Source of the DNA: an uncultured Blautia sp.
GTDB lineage: Bacteria; Bacillota; Clostridia; Lachnospirales; Lachnospiraceae
Direction of reading: 5' to 3'
Length of the DNA stretch: 41,193 nt
NCBI RefSeq assembly: GCF_934371575.1
Contig: NZ_CAKRNY010000033.1
Span: 1 to 41,193 of the forward strand
Below the pieces are notes generated by a model that did not search any database, was not told where the DNA came from, and saw only the letters and a list, made by a program, of their open reading frames with translations. The position numbers and the translations under genes are program-made. Positions 24,874-32,515 of this stretch are shown one piece after another; position 1 is the first letter of the stretch; each line of letters begins with the position of its first letter.

Positions 24874-25926
24874 TTATCTTTTTATATCAAAATTCATTTC
24901 CATCACATGTCTGATCAGAGAAACATCATCTGTAATATTTCCGTCACCATGAATGGTATGCTTCACTGCACTGGCTGCAACACCAAAGTTTACAATATCA
25001 TCTGGTGTATATTCATTCATCAGTGCATAAATAATACCACTTACAAATGCATCTCCACCGCCAACACGATCAAGAATATGGAAGGTAAGCCGTTTGCTTT
25101 CATAAATTTTTCCGTTTAACCAGAGATAAGCCATAAGGCTGTTCTCACTGCAGCTGTGTGCAAAACGCACATGTCTTGCAATGCATTTGATATTCGGATA
25201 TCTCTCTACAAAAGCCTTGAAGACTTTTTCCTGCTGTTCACGATTCGGCTGGAATGGAACACCATCCTTTACATCACCTGCGGTATGATCTTCTTCATTT
25301 TTCCAGATGTGGTAAGGCTCGATTCCGAAAAGAACATCTACATATGGAAGGCAGAGGGTACAGAAATCTCTTGCTTCCTCCCAGCTCCACAATGTGCTTC
25401 TGAAATTTCCGTCAAAGCTGACTGTCATACCATTCTCTTTTGCTGTTTTCAGGCAGGTCAGGATCAGTTCACTGCAGCTTTTTCCAAGTGCAGGAGTGAT
25501 GCCACTCAGATGAAGCCAGGTGTAACCTTCCAGAAGTTTCTTCACATCTGTTTTACTGAAGTCATATTCAGAAAAAGCACTGTGCTTTCTGTCATATACC
25601 ACTTTACTTGGACGGATTCCATAACCTGTCTCCAGGTAATAGGTTCCAAGCCGATGTGTCGGTGTCTCTTCTTCTGTTGAATAAATTACGCTGTCGCAAT
25701 TTACATCATTGCTTCGCAGCATACGTACTGCGCTTTTTCCAAGGCTGTTTCCCGGAACTACGGTAAAGAATGAGGCATCTACTCCAAGATTTGCAAGGGA
25801 GAGGGCCACATTGGCCTCGCTTCCCCCATATCTTGCCTCAAAGGATGTTGCGGTTCTGATTTTTTCATAATCCGGCGGAGTCAGTCGAAGCATGATCTCG
25901 CCGATGGTAATAAATTTATGCTTCAT
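24874..25926 (-). CDS. kdgK: 2-keto-3-deoxygluconate kinase (PfkB family)
   Basis: A 350-residue PfkB/ribokinase-family sugar kinase. The N-terminal substrate motif GGSEANVALSLANLG (about 36-50) and the C-terminal catalytic motif DRVGGGDAF with base Asp292 are present. The context between an IlvD/Edd dehydratase and a KDPG aldolase makes 2-keto-3-deoxygluconate the likely substrate. A TTG two codons upstream is in frame, but ATG at 25926 has GGAG eight bases before it and lies two bases after the dehydratase stop. Confidence 0.9.
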   Translation of the reverse strand: MKHKFITIGEIMLRLTPPDYEKIRTATSFEARYGGSEANVALSLANLGVDASFFTVVPGNSLGKSAVRMLRSNDVNCDSVIYSTEEETPTHRLGTYYLETGYGIRPSKVVYDRKHSAFSEYDFSKTDVKKLLEGYTWLHLSGITPALGKSCSELILTCLKTAKENGMTVSFDGNFRSTLWSWEEARDFCTLCLPYVDVLFGIEPYHIWKNEEDHTAGDVKDGVPFQPNREQQEKVFKAFVERYPNIKCIARHVRFAHSCSENSLMAYLWLNGKIYESKRLTFHILDRVGGGDAFVSGIIYALMNEYTPDDIVNFGVAASAVKHTIHGDGNITDDVSLIRHVMEMNFDIKR

Positions 25927-25928
25927 AA

Positions 25929-27674
25929 TCAATACTCCAGATAAGCTCCCTTCATTGGACTTGCAGCATGCTGGCTGAAAAGTCTCAGGACACCTTTTTT
26001 ATATTTCATTTCACGTGGTTTCCAGTTTTTACGTCTTTCTGCAAGAATCTGGTCAATTTCCTCCATAGACTTGCGCTCTCCGGCGATTCCGATGATGTTC
26101 AGTTTTCTTTCCATAACATCGATTTCGATAAGGTCGCCTTCTTCCACAAGAGCGATCGGGCCTCCGTCAACCGCCTCCGGGCTGCAGTGTCCGATAACCG
26201 GGCCGGTAGATGCACCGGAGAAACGTCCGTCAGTGATCAGGGCAATGCTCTTTCCAAGTTCCTTATCACTGCTGATTGCCTCAGAGGTATAGAACATTTC
26301 CGGCATTCCGCTTCCCTTTGGACCCTCGTAACGGATGAAGACTGCATCACCCTTCTGAACCTTATGCTTCAGAACTGCATCCAGACATTCTTCTTCGCTG
26401 TCAAATGGTCTTGCGCGGAGAACAGATTTAAACATTTCCTTCGGGCATGCAGTGTGTTTGATAACTGCGCCTTCCGGAGCAAGGTTTCCACGGAGAACTG
26501 CGATACTTCCATCTGTTCCGATTGCTTTGTCATATGGACGGATGATGTCTTCCTTCGTAACATTTACGTTGTAACGTTTGTTAAATTCCTGAAGCCATTT
26601 ATCACATTTTTCATAGAATCCGTTGTTCTTCAGTTCTTCCAGGTTTTCTCCCAATGTCTTTCCGGTAACTGTCATTACATCCAGGTGAAGGTGATTTTTG
26701 ATCTCCTCCATGATTGCCGGTACACCGCCTGCATAGTAGAAGCACTCTGCTGGCCAGCGTCCTGCCGGACGTACATCCAGAAGATATCTTGCATTTCTGT
26801 GCAGCTTATCAAAGGTATCGCCTGTGATCTCAATGCCAAACTCATGGGCAATTGCCGGAAGATGAAGCAGACAGTTGGTACTTCCTGAAATTGCAGCATG
26901 AACAAGAATTGCGTTCTCAAAGCTGTCCAGAGTCACAATGTCGGAAGGACGCATATTTTCCATCTGGGCAATTCTCACTGCCTGTCTTCCAGCTTCTCTT
27001 GCAAAGTCAAGAAGGTCAGGGCTGGTTGCAGGCATCAGGGCTGTGCCTGGAAGTGCAAGTCCAAGTGCCTCTGCCATAATCTGCATGGTAGATGCAGTTC
27101 CGATAAAGGAACATGCGCCACAGCTTGGGCATGCATTGCATTTTGCCCAGTCAAGCTTCTCTTCATCAATTTCACCACGCTCAAATTTTGCGCTGTACAT
27201 TCCAAGCTGCTCCAGGGTCAGCATTTCCGGTCCAGCATTCATGGTTCCACCTGGAACAAATACGGAAGGAATGTTTACTCTGGCAAGTCCCATCAGATTT
27301 CCAGGAACACCTTTGTCACAGCTCGAAAGATATACACCTGCATCAAAAGGAGTTGCATTTGCATGGATTTCAATCATATTGGCGATCATCTCACGGCTGG
27401 CCAGACTGTAGTTGATTCCATCTGTTCCCTGGCTTTCACCGTCGCAGATATCGGTACAGTTATAACGTGCTCCGAAACCGCCTTCTTCTGCGATTCCTTT
27501 GCGTACTTCTTCTACAAGGATATTCAGATGTCCGCTTCCCGGATGGCTGTCACCATAGGTACTTTCAACCATAACCTGAACCTTTCCCAGATCTTCTTTT
27601 GTCCATCCTGTTCCAATACGCAGCGGATCAAGCTCCGGTGCAAGCTTTCTCATTTCCTGACTTTTTAACTGCAT
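25929..27674 (-). CDS. IlvD/Edd-family sugar-acid dehydratase
   Basis: A 581-residue iron-sulfur dehydratase of the dihydroxy-acid/phosphogluconate dehydratase family. Cluster-region cysteines appear in SSCDKGVPG (Cys119) and CPSCGACSF (Cys185, Cys188), and the catalytic-loop serine in ITDGRFSG. An extra CTDIC at 73-77 differs from IlvD. Branched-chain biosynthesis is unlikely here because the operon partners are a GntP permease, a KDG kinase and a KDPG aldolase. I infer a gluconate (or related aldonate) dehydratase giving 2-keto-3-deoxygluconate. AGGAGG lies nine bases before the ATG. It is separated from the HPr-like gene by 18 bases. Confidence 0.9.
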   Translation of the reverse strand: MQLKSQEMRKLAPELDPLRIGTGWTKEDLGKVQVMVESTYGDSHPGSGHLNILVEEVRKGIAEEGGFGARYNCTDICDGESQGTDGINYSLASREMIANMIEIHANATPFDAGVYLSSCDKGVPGNLMGLARVNIPSVFVPGGTMNAGPEMLTLEQLGMYSAKFERGEIDEEKLDWAKCNACPSCGACSFIGTASTMQIMAEALGLALPGTALMPATSPDLLDFAREAGRQAVRIAQMENMRPSDIVTLDSFENAILVHAAISGSTNCLLHLPAIAHEFGIEITGDTFDKLHRNARYLLDVRPAGRWPAECFYYAGGVPAIMEEIKNHLHLDVMTVTGKTLGENLEELKNNGFYEKCDKWLQEFNKRYNVNVTKEDIIRPYDKAIGTDGSIAVLRGNLAPEGAVIKHTACPKEMFKSVLRARPFDSEEECLDAVLKHKVQKGDAVFIRYEGPKGSGMPEMFYTSEAISSDKELGKSIALITDGRFSGASTGPVIGHCSPEAVDGGPIALVEEGDLIEIDVMERKLNIIGIAGERKSMEEIDQILAERRKNWKPREMKYKKGVLRLFSQHAASPMKGAYLEY

Positions 27675-27692
27675 GATTTTTTCCTCCTGTTT

Positions 27693-27929
27693 TTATTCTC
27701 TGATAAGCTTTAAGCTCTCCAGTGTTTTCCTGAGTTTCTCTTCGTCCTCTTCTTCTACTCCAAGTTCTACATCATCAAATGTTGGAAGACTGAACACCCC
27801 CAGCATTGATTTCGCATCTACAATGTATCTTCCACAGATCAGATCTACATTTTTCTCACATCCTGATGCTGCCTGCACCAGATGCTTTGCATCACACATA
27901 TCTCTTAAATAAACCGGTATCTTTATCAT
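27693..27929 (-). CDS. HPr/Crh-like protein with Asp in place of His15
   Basis: A 78-residue HPr-fold protein. Aligned without gaps to Bacillus HPr (offset 5), VQAAS and DAKSMLGVFSL match the conserved core, and Ser41 corresponds to Ser46, the HPr-kinase site. The PTS phosphorylation motif IHARPA is replaced by RDMCDA, with Asp10 at the His15 position and Cys at Arg17, so phosphotransfer is impossible. This parallels Bacillus Crh (Gln15), a regulatory HPr paralogue that works with CcpA. ATG at 27929 has AGGAGG nine bases upstream; earlier in-frame codons lack one. It lies between gntP and the dehydratase in one operon. A regulatory, Ser-phosphorylated role is inferred. Confidence 0.8.
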   Translation of the reverse strand: MIKIPVYLRDMCDAKHLVQAASGCEKNVDLICGRYIVDAKSMLGVFSLPTFDDVELGVEEEDEEKLRKTLESLKLIRE

Positions 27930-27942
27930 TACGCTCTGCCTC

Positions 27943-29298
27943 CTATGCAAAGATTGAAACAACAAAGCTTACAATAAGTGCCGTAACACCGATCAGTGTT
28001 TCCATGATCGTCCAGGATTTCAAGGTTGTCTTTTCATCAATCTCAAGGAATGAAGTTACCAGCCAGAAGCCTGCATCATTCACATGGCTCAGTGCAGTTG
28101 CGCCGCCACAGATTGCACAGCACATAGCAGCTCTGTAAATCATGCTGGTCCCCATTACAGCCGGCATGGTTGCCATAATTCCGGATGCCATTGTCATCGC
28201 TACAATCGAACTTCCTACAGAAGCTCTGACCAGAAGCGCAATGAGAAATGCGATCAGGATCAATGGAAGTCCACTCTTCTCCAGCACCGGTCCGATAATG
28301 TTTCCAAGACCGGAATCCTGAAGCATCCATCGGATCACTCCGCCGCTGGCAATAACCAGAAGGATCATACCTACCGGTCTGAGTGAATGATCCAGAATTT
28401 TCTTTAACTGGGCACCGGTAAATCCCCGTTTGATTCCCAGGAAGTACATAGATGCCAGCGTTGCAATGGTTAATGCAAGGAATGGTTTTCCTATAAATCC
28501 AAGAACATCCTTCACTCCTGCAGGAAGCGGCATATACTTAGATAATGTACTGAGAAGTATGAGAATAAGCGGAATCAGTATGACTCCTAAGACCAGTCCA
28601 AAAGGCGGAAGGTCTTTTCCATCGTCTTTAATCTCTTCCACATTTGCCGGAAGCTCTGTGTAAATCTTATTGCCAACAAAGCTTCCCCAGAAGATTCCGG
28701 AAACCATCATGCAGATCAGTGCTGTCGGAACTCCTACCATGATCATGGTTCCAAGATTCACGCCAAGTGCATTTGCCACAAGCACTGAACCTGCTGAAGG
28801 CGGAACAAAAGCATATCCGCTTGCCAGACCGGAAAGAAGAGGGATTGCATAATACAGGGTGGATTTTTTCGTCTGTTTCGCAACACTGAACACCAATGGG
28901 ATCAGCACCACAACACCTGCTTCAAAAAATACAGTGGTGCCAATTACAAGCCCTGTAAGTCCAAGTGCCCATCCGGCTTTTTTCTGACCAAACTTACCGA
29001 TCAATGTCTCTGCGATTCTCTGGGCGCCTCCACTTACTTCCAGGATTCCTCCAAACATGGAACCCAGGCCTACCAGAAGCGCAATTCCCTGTAGGGTCTT
29101 TCCAACACCTTTTTCTACCGTGTCCGAGATCATCGTAAGCGGCATTCCAGCTCCCGCTCCAATGATGATTGCGGAAATCATCATTGACAGAACCGGATGA
29201 AGCTTAAATTTGATGATCAGTACCAGCAGAACCACAATTCCCACCGCCGCCGCGATCATCAGTCTCATTGGATCCGCCGCAAAAGTTGTTTCTTCCAT
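27943..29298 (-). CDS. gntP: GntP-family gluconate/aldonate permease
   Basis: A 451-residue GntP-type proton symporter with about 12 to 14 membrane segments. Family-typical stretches include FEAGVVVLIPLVFSVAKQ, PPSAGSVLVANALGVNLG and SHVNDAGFW near the C terminus. It imports gluconate or a related sugar acid for the catabolic genes that follow. It is the first gene of the operon, with a strong sigma-A promoter about 135 bases upstream and three operator-like repeats between the promoter and the start. AAAGGA precedes the ATG. The exact substrate is inferred from the downstream enzymes. Confidence 0.93.
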   Translation of the reverse strand: MEETTFAADPMRLMIAAAVGIVVLLVLIIKFKLHPVLSMMISAIIIGAGAGMPLTMISDTVEKGVGKTLQGIALLVGLGSMFGGILEVSGGAQRIAETLIGKFGQKKAGWALGLTGLVIGTTVFFEAGVVVLIPLVFSVAKQTKKSTLYYAIPLLSGLASGYAFVPPSAGSVLVANALGVNLGTMIMVGVPTALICMMVSGIFWGSFVGNKIYTELPANVEEIKDDGKDLPPFGLVLGVILIPLILILLSTLSKYMPLPAGVKDVLGFIGKPFLALTIATLASMYFLGIKRGFTGAQLKKILDHSLRPVGMILLVIASGGVIRWMLQDSGLGNIIGPVLEKSGLPLILIAFLIALLVRASVGSSIVAMTMASGIMATMPAVMGTSMIYRAAMCCAICGGATALSHVNDAGFWLVTSFLEIDEKTTLKSWTIMETLIGVTALIVSFVVSIFA

Positions 29299-29318
29299 TT
29301 TTTCCTTTTACCTCCTTG

Positions 29319-29331
29319 ATTCATCTGATGT
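29319..29331. promoter_or_regulatory. Operator-like repeat 1 (ATTCATCTGATGT)
   Basis: Contains the palindrome CATC-T-GATG. It lies 20 bases upstream of the gntP start codon, inside the leader. It is identical over 13 bases to repeat 3. Confidence 0.55.
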
Positions 29332-29349
29332 TTTAGAATCTTCCTATGA

Positions 29350-29360
29350 ATTCATCTGAC
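29350..29360. promoter_or_regulatory. Operator-like repeat 2 (ATTCATCTGAC)
   Basis: Matches the first ten bases of the other two copies, with the second half-site changed (GACC instead of GATG). It starts 31 bases from repeat 1, about three helix turns. Confidence 0.45.
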
Positions 29361-29414
29361 CTATTTTGTGGTTTTTATGTTATTTTCCCTTTAATCGATG
29401 TCCATTTCCCTTGA

Positions 29415-29427
29415 ATTCATCTGATGT
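29415..29427. promoter_or_regulatory. Operator-like repeat 3 (ATTCATCTGATGT), at the gntP transcription start
   Basis: Begins 4 bases past the -10 of the gntP promoter on the minus strand, so it should cover the transcription start. A repressor bound here would block initiation. The divergent FadR/GntR-type protein is the obvious candidate. Confidence 0.6.
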
Positions 29428-29431
29428 ATTT

Positions 29432-29460
29432 ATCATATATTCAATTCACGAAAAATGCAA
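29432..29460 (-). promoter_or_regulatory. Sigma-A promoter of the gntP operon
   Basis: Minus-strand TTGCAT (29455-29460), exactly 17 bases, TATGAT (29432-29437). Confidence 0.75.
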
Positions 29461-29511
29461 TACTGGAATTTTATCTAAATTTTTGTATCTGTTTTTGTAC
29501 ATTTTAGCATT

Positions 29512-29540
29512 TTGACATTGAACTCCAAAAACATTATCAT
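29512..29540 (+). promoter_or_regulatory. Sigma-A promoter of the FadR/GntR-type gene
   Basis: Perfect TTGACA (29512-29517), exactly 17 bases, TATCAT (29535-29540), about 35 bases before the start codon. No CATCTGATG repeat overlaps it, so autoregulation at this site is not evident. Confidence 0.8.
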
Positions 29541-29581
29541 AGAACTTAAGAATTATAACTATCAGAAATGGAGCAATTCAT

Positions 29582-30280
29582 ATGACGAATTTGTTATCAG
29601 AAGAAAAAAGTCTTCCACAAAAAATATCAGAGGATATTATTGCACTTATTTTAGAAGAAAACTTACAGCCAGGAGATAAATTACCGAATGAAACCATTCT
29701 GTCCGAACGCCTGAATGCAGGAAGAAGTTCTGTACGGGAAGCCATGAAGCTTCTCGCCTCCCGCAATATTGTTACAATCCGACAGGGTTCTGGTACCTAC
29801 ATTGCCTCTTCCCCCGGTATGGTGGAAGATCCCCTGGGCTTTACCTTTATCGGCAATAAGCAAAAGCTGATCAATGACCTTCTGGAAGTGCGCTTTCTCC
29901 TTGAGCCATCTATTGCTGCAATGGCGGCCACGCGCGCCGATAAAAAAGACATAAAAAAAATCACCGCGCTTTGCGATGAGGTTGAAGAATTATTAAAGAA
30001 ACATGAAGACCATACACAAAAGGATATAGATTTTCACGCAGCCATAGCTTTAAGCAGCAAAAATGTTGTAGTTCCAAGACTGGTTCCTGTGATCAACAGC
30101 TCAATCCCTCTGTTTGTAGAGACCACCAGAGGTACACTGCTGGAAGAAACCATCGAGACCCACCGTGAGATTGCGGATGCCATTGCCGCACATGACCCGC
30201 TCCGCGCACAGGATGCCATGTATCTGCATCTGGTTTATAACCGTAAGCGGATTCAGATGATAAAAAAAGCCTCTGAATAA
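29582..30280 (+). CDS. FadR-type GntR regulator of the sugar-acid operon
   Basis: A 232-residue FadR-subfamily regulator. The winged helix covers about 10-78 (KISEDIIALILEENLQPGDK, then GRSSVREAMKLLASRNIV), and the FCD domain about 88-225 with the typical DIDFHAAIALSSKN and ETHREIADAI segments holding the metal-binding Asp/His residues. ATG has GGAG eight bases upstream. It is divergent from the gntP-hpr-like-dehydratase-kdgK-eda operon and is most simply read as its repressor, released by gluconate or a pathway intermediate. Its stop lies only three bases from the convergent spmB stop, with no terminator between. Confidence 0.92.
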   Translation: MTNLLSEEKSLPQKISEDIIALILEENLQPGDKLPNETILSERLNAGRSSVREAMKLLASRNIVTIRQGSGTYIASSPGMVEDPLGFTFIGNKQKLINDLLEVRFLLEPSIAAMAATRADKKDIKKITALCDEVEELLKKHEDHTQKDIDFHAAIALSSKNVVVPRLVPVINSSIPLFVETTRGTLLEETIETHREIADAIAAHDPLRAQDAMYLHLVYNRKRIQMIKKASE

Positions 30281-30283
30281 ATG

Positions 30284-30811
30284 CTATATTTGAATGGCCA
30301 CGATCCACACTGCCGCTGCCACTCCTGCTGTCGTAGCGATCAGAGCTCCTGGAAGTGTATATCGGGTTTTCTTCACTTTTGTTATTCCAAAGTAAACACT
30401 CATACAGTAAAAAACGCTTTCGGTAGAACTAAGGATAATCGAAGCCATTCTGCCAGCAGGAGATTCTGTTCCATGTTCCCTGAAAATATCAAGAAGAAGG
30501 CTTGTGGCAGCACTGGATGAAAAAAGCCGGATCAGGGTTAAAGGAAAAATATCTCCCGAAAGTCCAAGACTGCTAACAGCTTTTCCAAGAAAGCTGCCAA
30601 GAAATGTGAGGAAACCGGATGCCCTAAGAACTCCCACTGCTGTCATCAGCCCAATTAAGGTTGGACAAATAGAAGCAACTGTTTTCAGGCCATCACGGGC
30701 TCCTTCAAGAAAATCCTGATAAATATCACGCCTGGAAAGAAGCCCCGAGGCAATTATGCCAAATATAATGAGTGGGATTATAAGATCCGACAGATAGGTT
30801 ATGATTTTCAT
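30284..30811 (-). CDS. spmB: Spore maturation protein B
   Basis: A 175-residue membrane protein of the nucleoside-recognition/gate domain family, matching SpmB, which with SpmA affects spore-core dehydration in Bacillus and Clostridium. It has four to five hydrophobic segments and the family pattern CPTLIGLMTAVGVLRASGF. ATG at 30811 has AGGAG five bases upstream; a TTG six codons earlier is less likely. SpmB normally follows spmA directly, but here spmA lies about 9 kb upstream on the same strand with carbohydrate genes between. A sigma-A-like site lies just upstream. Confidence 0.9.
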   Translation of the reverse strand: MKIITYLSDLIIPLIIFGIIASGLLSRRDIYQDFLEGARDGLKTVASICPTLIGLMTAVGVLRASGFLTFLGSFLGKAVSSLGLSGDIFPLTLIRLFSSSAATSLLLDIFREHGTESPAGRMASIILSSTESVFYCMSVYFGITKVKKTRYTLPGALIATTAGVAAAVWIVAIQI

Positions 30812-30868
30812 ATAGTCTCCTATTCTCAAACATACTGCTATCTCATTTATGTTCTCGTTGTTTTTATA

Positions 30869-30897
30869 ACAATATTGATATTTTTATATTATGTAAA
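30869..30897 (-). promoter_or_regulatory. Possible promoter of spmB
   Basis: Minus-strand TTTACA (30892-30897), 17 bases, TATTGT (30869-30874). Moderate match only. Some promoter is needed here because a strong terminator (30904-30955) separates spmB from the GH32 operon. Confidence 0.35.
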
Positions 30898-30903
30898 ATC
30901 CAT

Positions 30904-30955
30904 AAAAAGGGTATCATAAGATTTGGAATTTATACCACGTCTCTTATGATACCCT
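30904..30955 (-). terminator. Intrinsic terminator of the GH32 operon
   Basis: Perfect 14-bp stem AGGGTATCATAAGA/TCTTATGATACCCT with a 20-base loop and a T5 tract on the minus strand. A T7 tract also lies on the plus side, so it may work both ways. Confidence 0.8.
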
Positions 30956-31021
30956 ATGACTTTTTTTATAAAATTATGTATCTGTTTAATATAGCCTTAG
31001 AAATAACCTCTTCGTTGTCTG

Positions 31022-32410
31022 TTACTTCAGCCCGGTAGTCACCTTACAATTTGTAACCTTCAGACTTCCCTCAGAAGCAAACAGAGATAAGCTTTCCCCT
31101 AGTCTCTTGTATGCACGTGCATTCAATGCCACACCGTCAACATAAATAGTAGCAATTGTATCATCCACGATCATACGGATGTTATATTTCTTTCCAGGAA
31201 TCAGATCGATTGGTCTTTCCAGTCCGATGTTCTGATTTGCAGGCCATGGCCAGTTCGGTTTCTTCTCGAATACATAACGGTTCTCTGTAGTATTAAATAC
31301 AAACTGGTAAGATTCTGCTTTATCCTCGTCCTCATAAAATCTCACGCCAAATGTTCTTGTGCCTTCAGAGAACTCCACATCTGCTTCGAATTTGAAAATA
31401 TCACCGGTATTTCTTCCAATAACTACTTCTGAACTCTTAGTTGGTGTATCGATTACGAAATCATCCTTCTTTTCCTCTTTGTCAAAAGCATTCCATACTG
31501 TTTCCGGAATTCTTACACCAAGAGTACCATCCTCTTTCTGGTATACCTCATGTGCCATGAAGGTTCCTCCCCAGATAAAGTTTTCATCGTCATCATCTTT
31601 GTCTTTCGTTGCAACCCAGCCAAACAGGATTCTCTGTCCATTCAGTTCAAAGGTACGTCCTGCATAATAAGCTCTGCCGTCAAATGCATCATCCTTTGGT
31701 GCGATCCATGGACCATTCAGGCTCTTGCTCATACGGTAAACCATTTTGCTTCTGTCGCTGTATTCTGTCACAATATGATACCACCAGTCACCGATTTTAA
31801 ACAGGTCTGGCATTTCATGCATAGTATAAAGGTCCGGTGCCCAAAAATCACCTTCAAACTTCCAGTTTTTCAGATCCTTGGAAGTAAATTTAACAGTTCT
31901 TCCTGTCTGTCTTGTTTTCGGTCCCTGCAGTCTTGCTCCAAGAATCAGTAAGTACTGATCATTTTCCTCATCGCGGATCACCCATGGATCTCTCCAGTCA
32001 TCCGGATCATAGCCTTCCTGAGGAGTAAAGGTAAGAGCATCCTGAGTCTTGTGCCAGGTTACCAGATCATCACTATACGCATGCATCAGTACCTGAGATG
32101 CTTTTCCAAGCGCCGGATAATCACGGTTGTAACCGGTGTAAAAAATATGATACTGCCCTTCTGCTTCAAAAACACTTCCTGCGAAAATAAACTGATCCTG
32201 CTCTTCGTCAGTTCCTCTTGGAATTGCCACACCACAGTCTTCGTAGTGAACAAAATCAGAGGTTGTTGCTAAATCCCAGCCAAATGGTTCTCCAAATGGT
32301 CCCGGTTTTCTGGTATCTCTCTGATGATATAAATAGAATTTATCTCCATGTCCAAATGGCATACAATCACCGAACCAGGTTTCTGGAAACTGATAGTATA
32401 ATTTCTGCAT
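31022..32410 (-). CDS. GH32-family beta-fructosidase, cytoplasmic
   Basis: A 462-residue family 32 enzyme, expected to split fructose-containing oligosaccharides. The five-blade propeller (about 1-300) has the transition-state motif WRDP (Arg140, Asp141), the acid/base region MHEMPDL (Glu199), and a nucleophile segment WFGDCMPF (Asp15) instead of the classical WMNDPNG. A C-terminal beta-sandwich follows (about 310-462). No signal peptide, so it works on substrate brought in by the ABC importer encoded just upstream. AGGAG lies 11 bases before the ATG. It is the last gene of the importer operon. The altered nucleophile motif places it in a less-studied branch; exact substrate is open. Confidence 0.85.
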   Translation of the reverse strand: MQKLYYQFPETWFGDCMPFGHGDKFYLYHQRDTRKPGPFGEPFGWDLATTSDFVHYEDCGVAIPRGTDEEQDQFIFAGSVFEAEGQYHIFYTGYNRDYPALGKASQVLMHAYSDDLVTWHKTQDALTFTPQEGYDPDDWRDPWVIRDEENDQYLLILGARLQGPKTRQTGRTVKFTSKDLKNWKFEGDFWAPDLYTMHEMPDLFKIGDWWYHIVTEYSDRSKMVYRMSKSLNGPWIAPKDDAFDGRAYYAGRTFELNGQRILFGWVATKDKDDDDENFIWGGTFMAHEVYQKEDGTLGVRIPETVWNAFDKEEKKDDFVIDTPTKSSEVVIGRNTGDIFKFEADVEFSEGTRTFGVRFYEDEDKAESYQFVFNTTENRYVFEKKPNWPWPANQNIGLERPIDLIPGKKYNIRMIVDDTIATIYVDGVALNARAYKRLGESLSLFASEGSLKVTNCKVTTGLK

Positions 32411-32515
32411 AATAATATATTCTCCTTTTCTTTACAGGCGTACATACCGCCGTTTTTTTCTGATTTATAACTAACTCACAGTAATAATAAGTCTTACAAT
32501 AGTGTCACGCTTTAC

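Noticed and set aside
25929..27674. Dehydratase as ilvD for branched-chain amino acid synthesis
   Set aside because: No other ilv gene nearby; its operon partners are a GntP permease, KDG kinase and KDPG aldolase.
32411..32515. GGCG/CGCC mini-hairpin before the GH32 gene as an attenuator
   Set aside because: Only four to five base pairs, and the gene is well explained as part of the importer operon.
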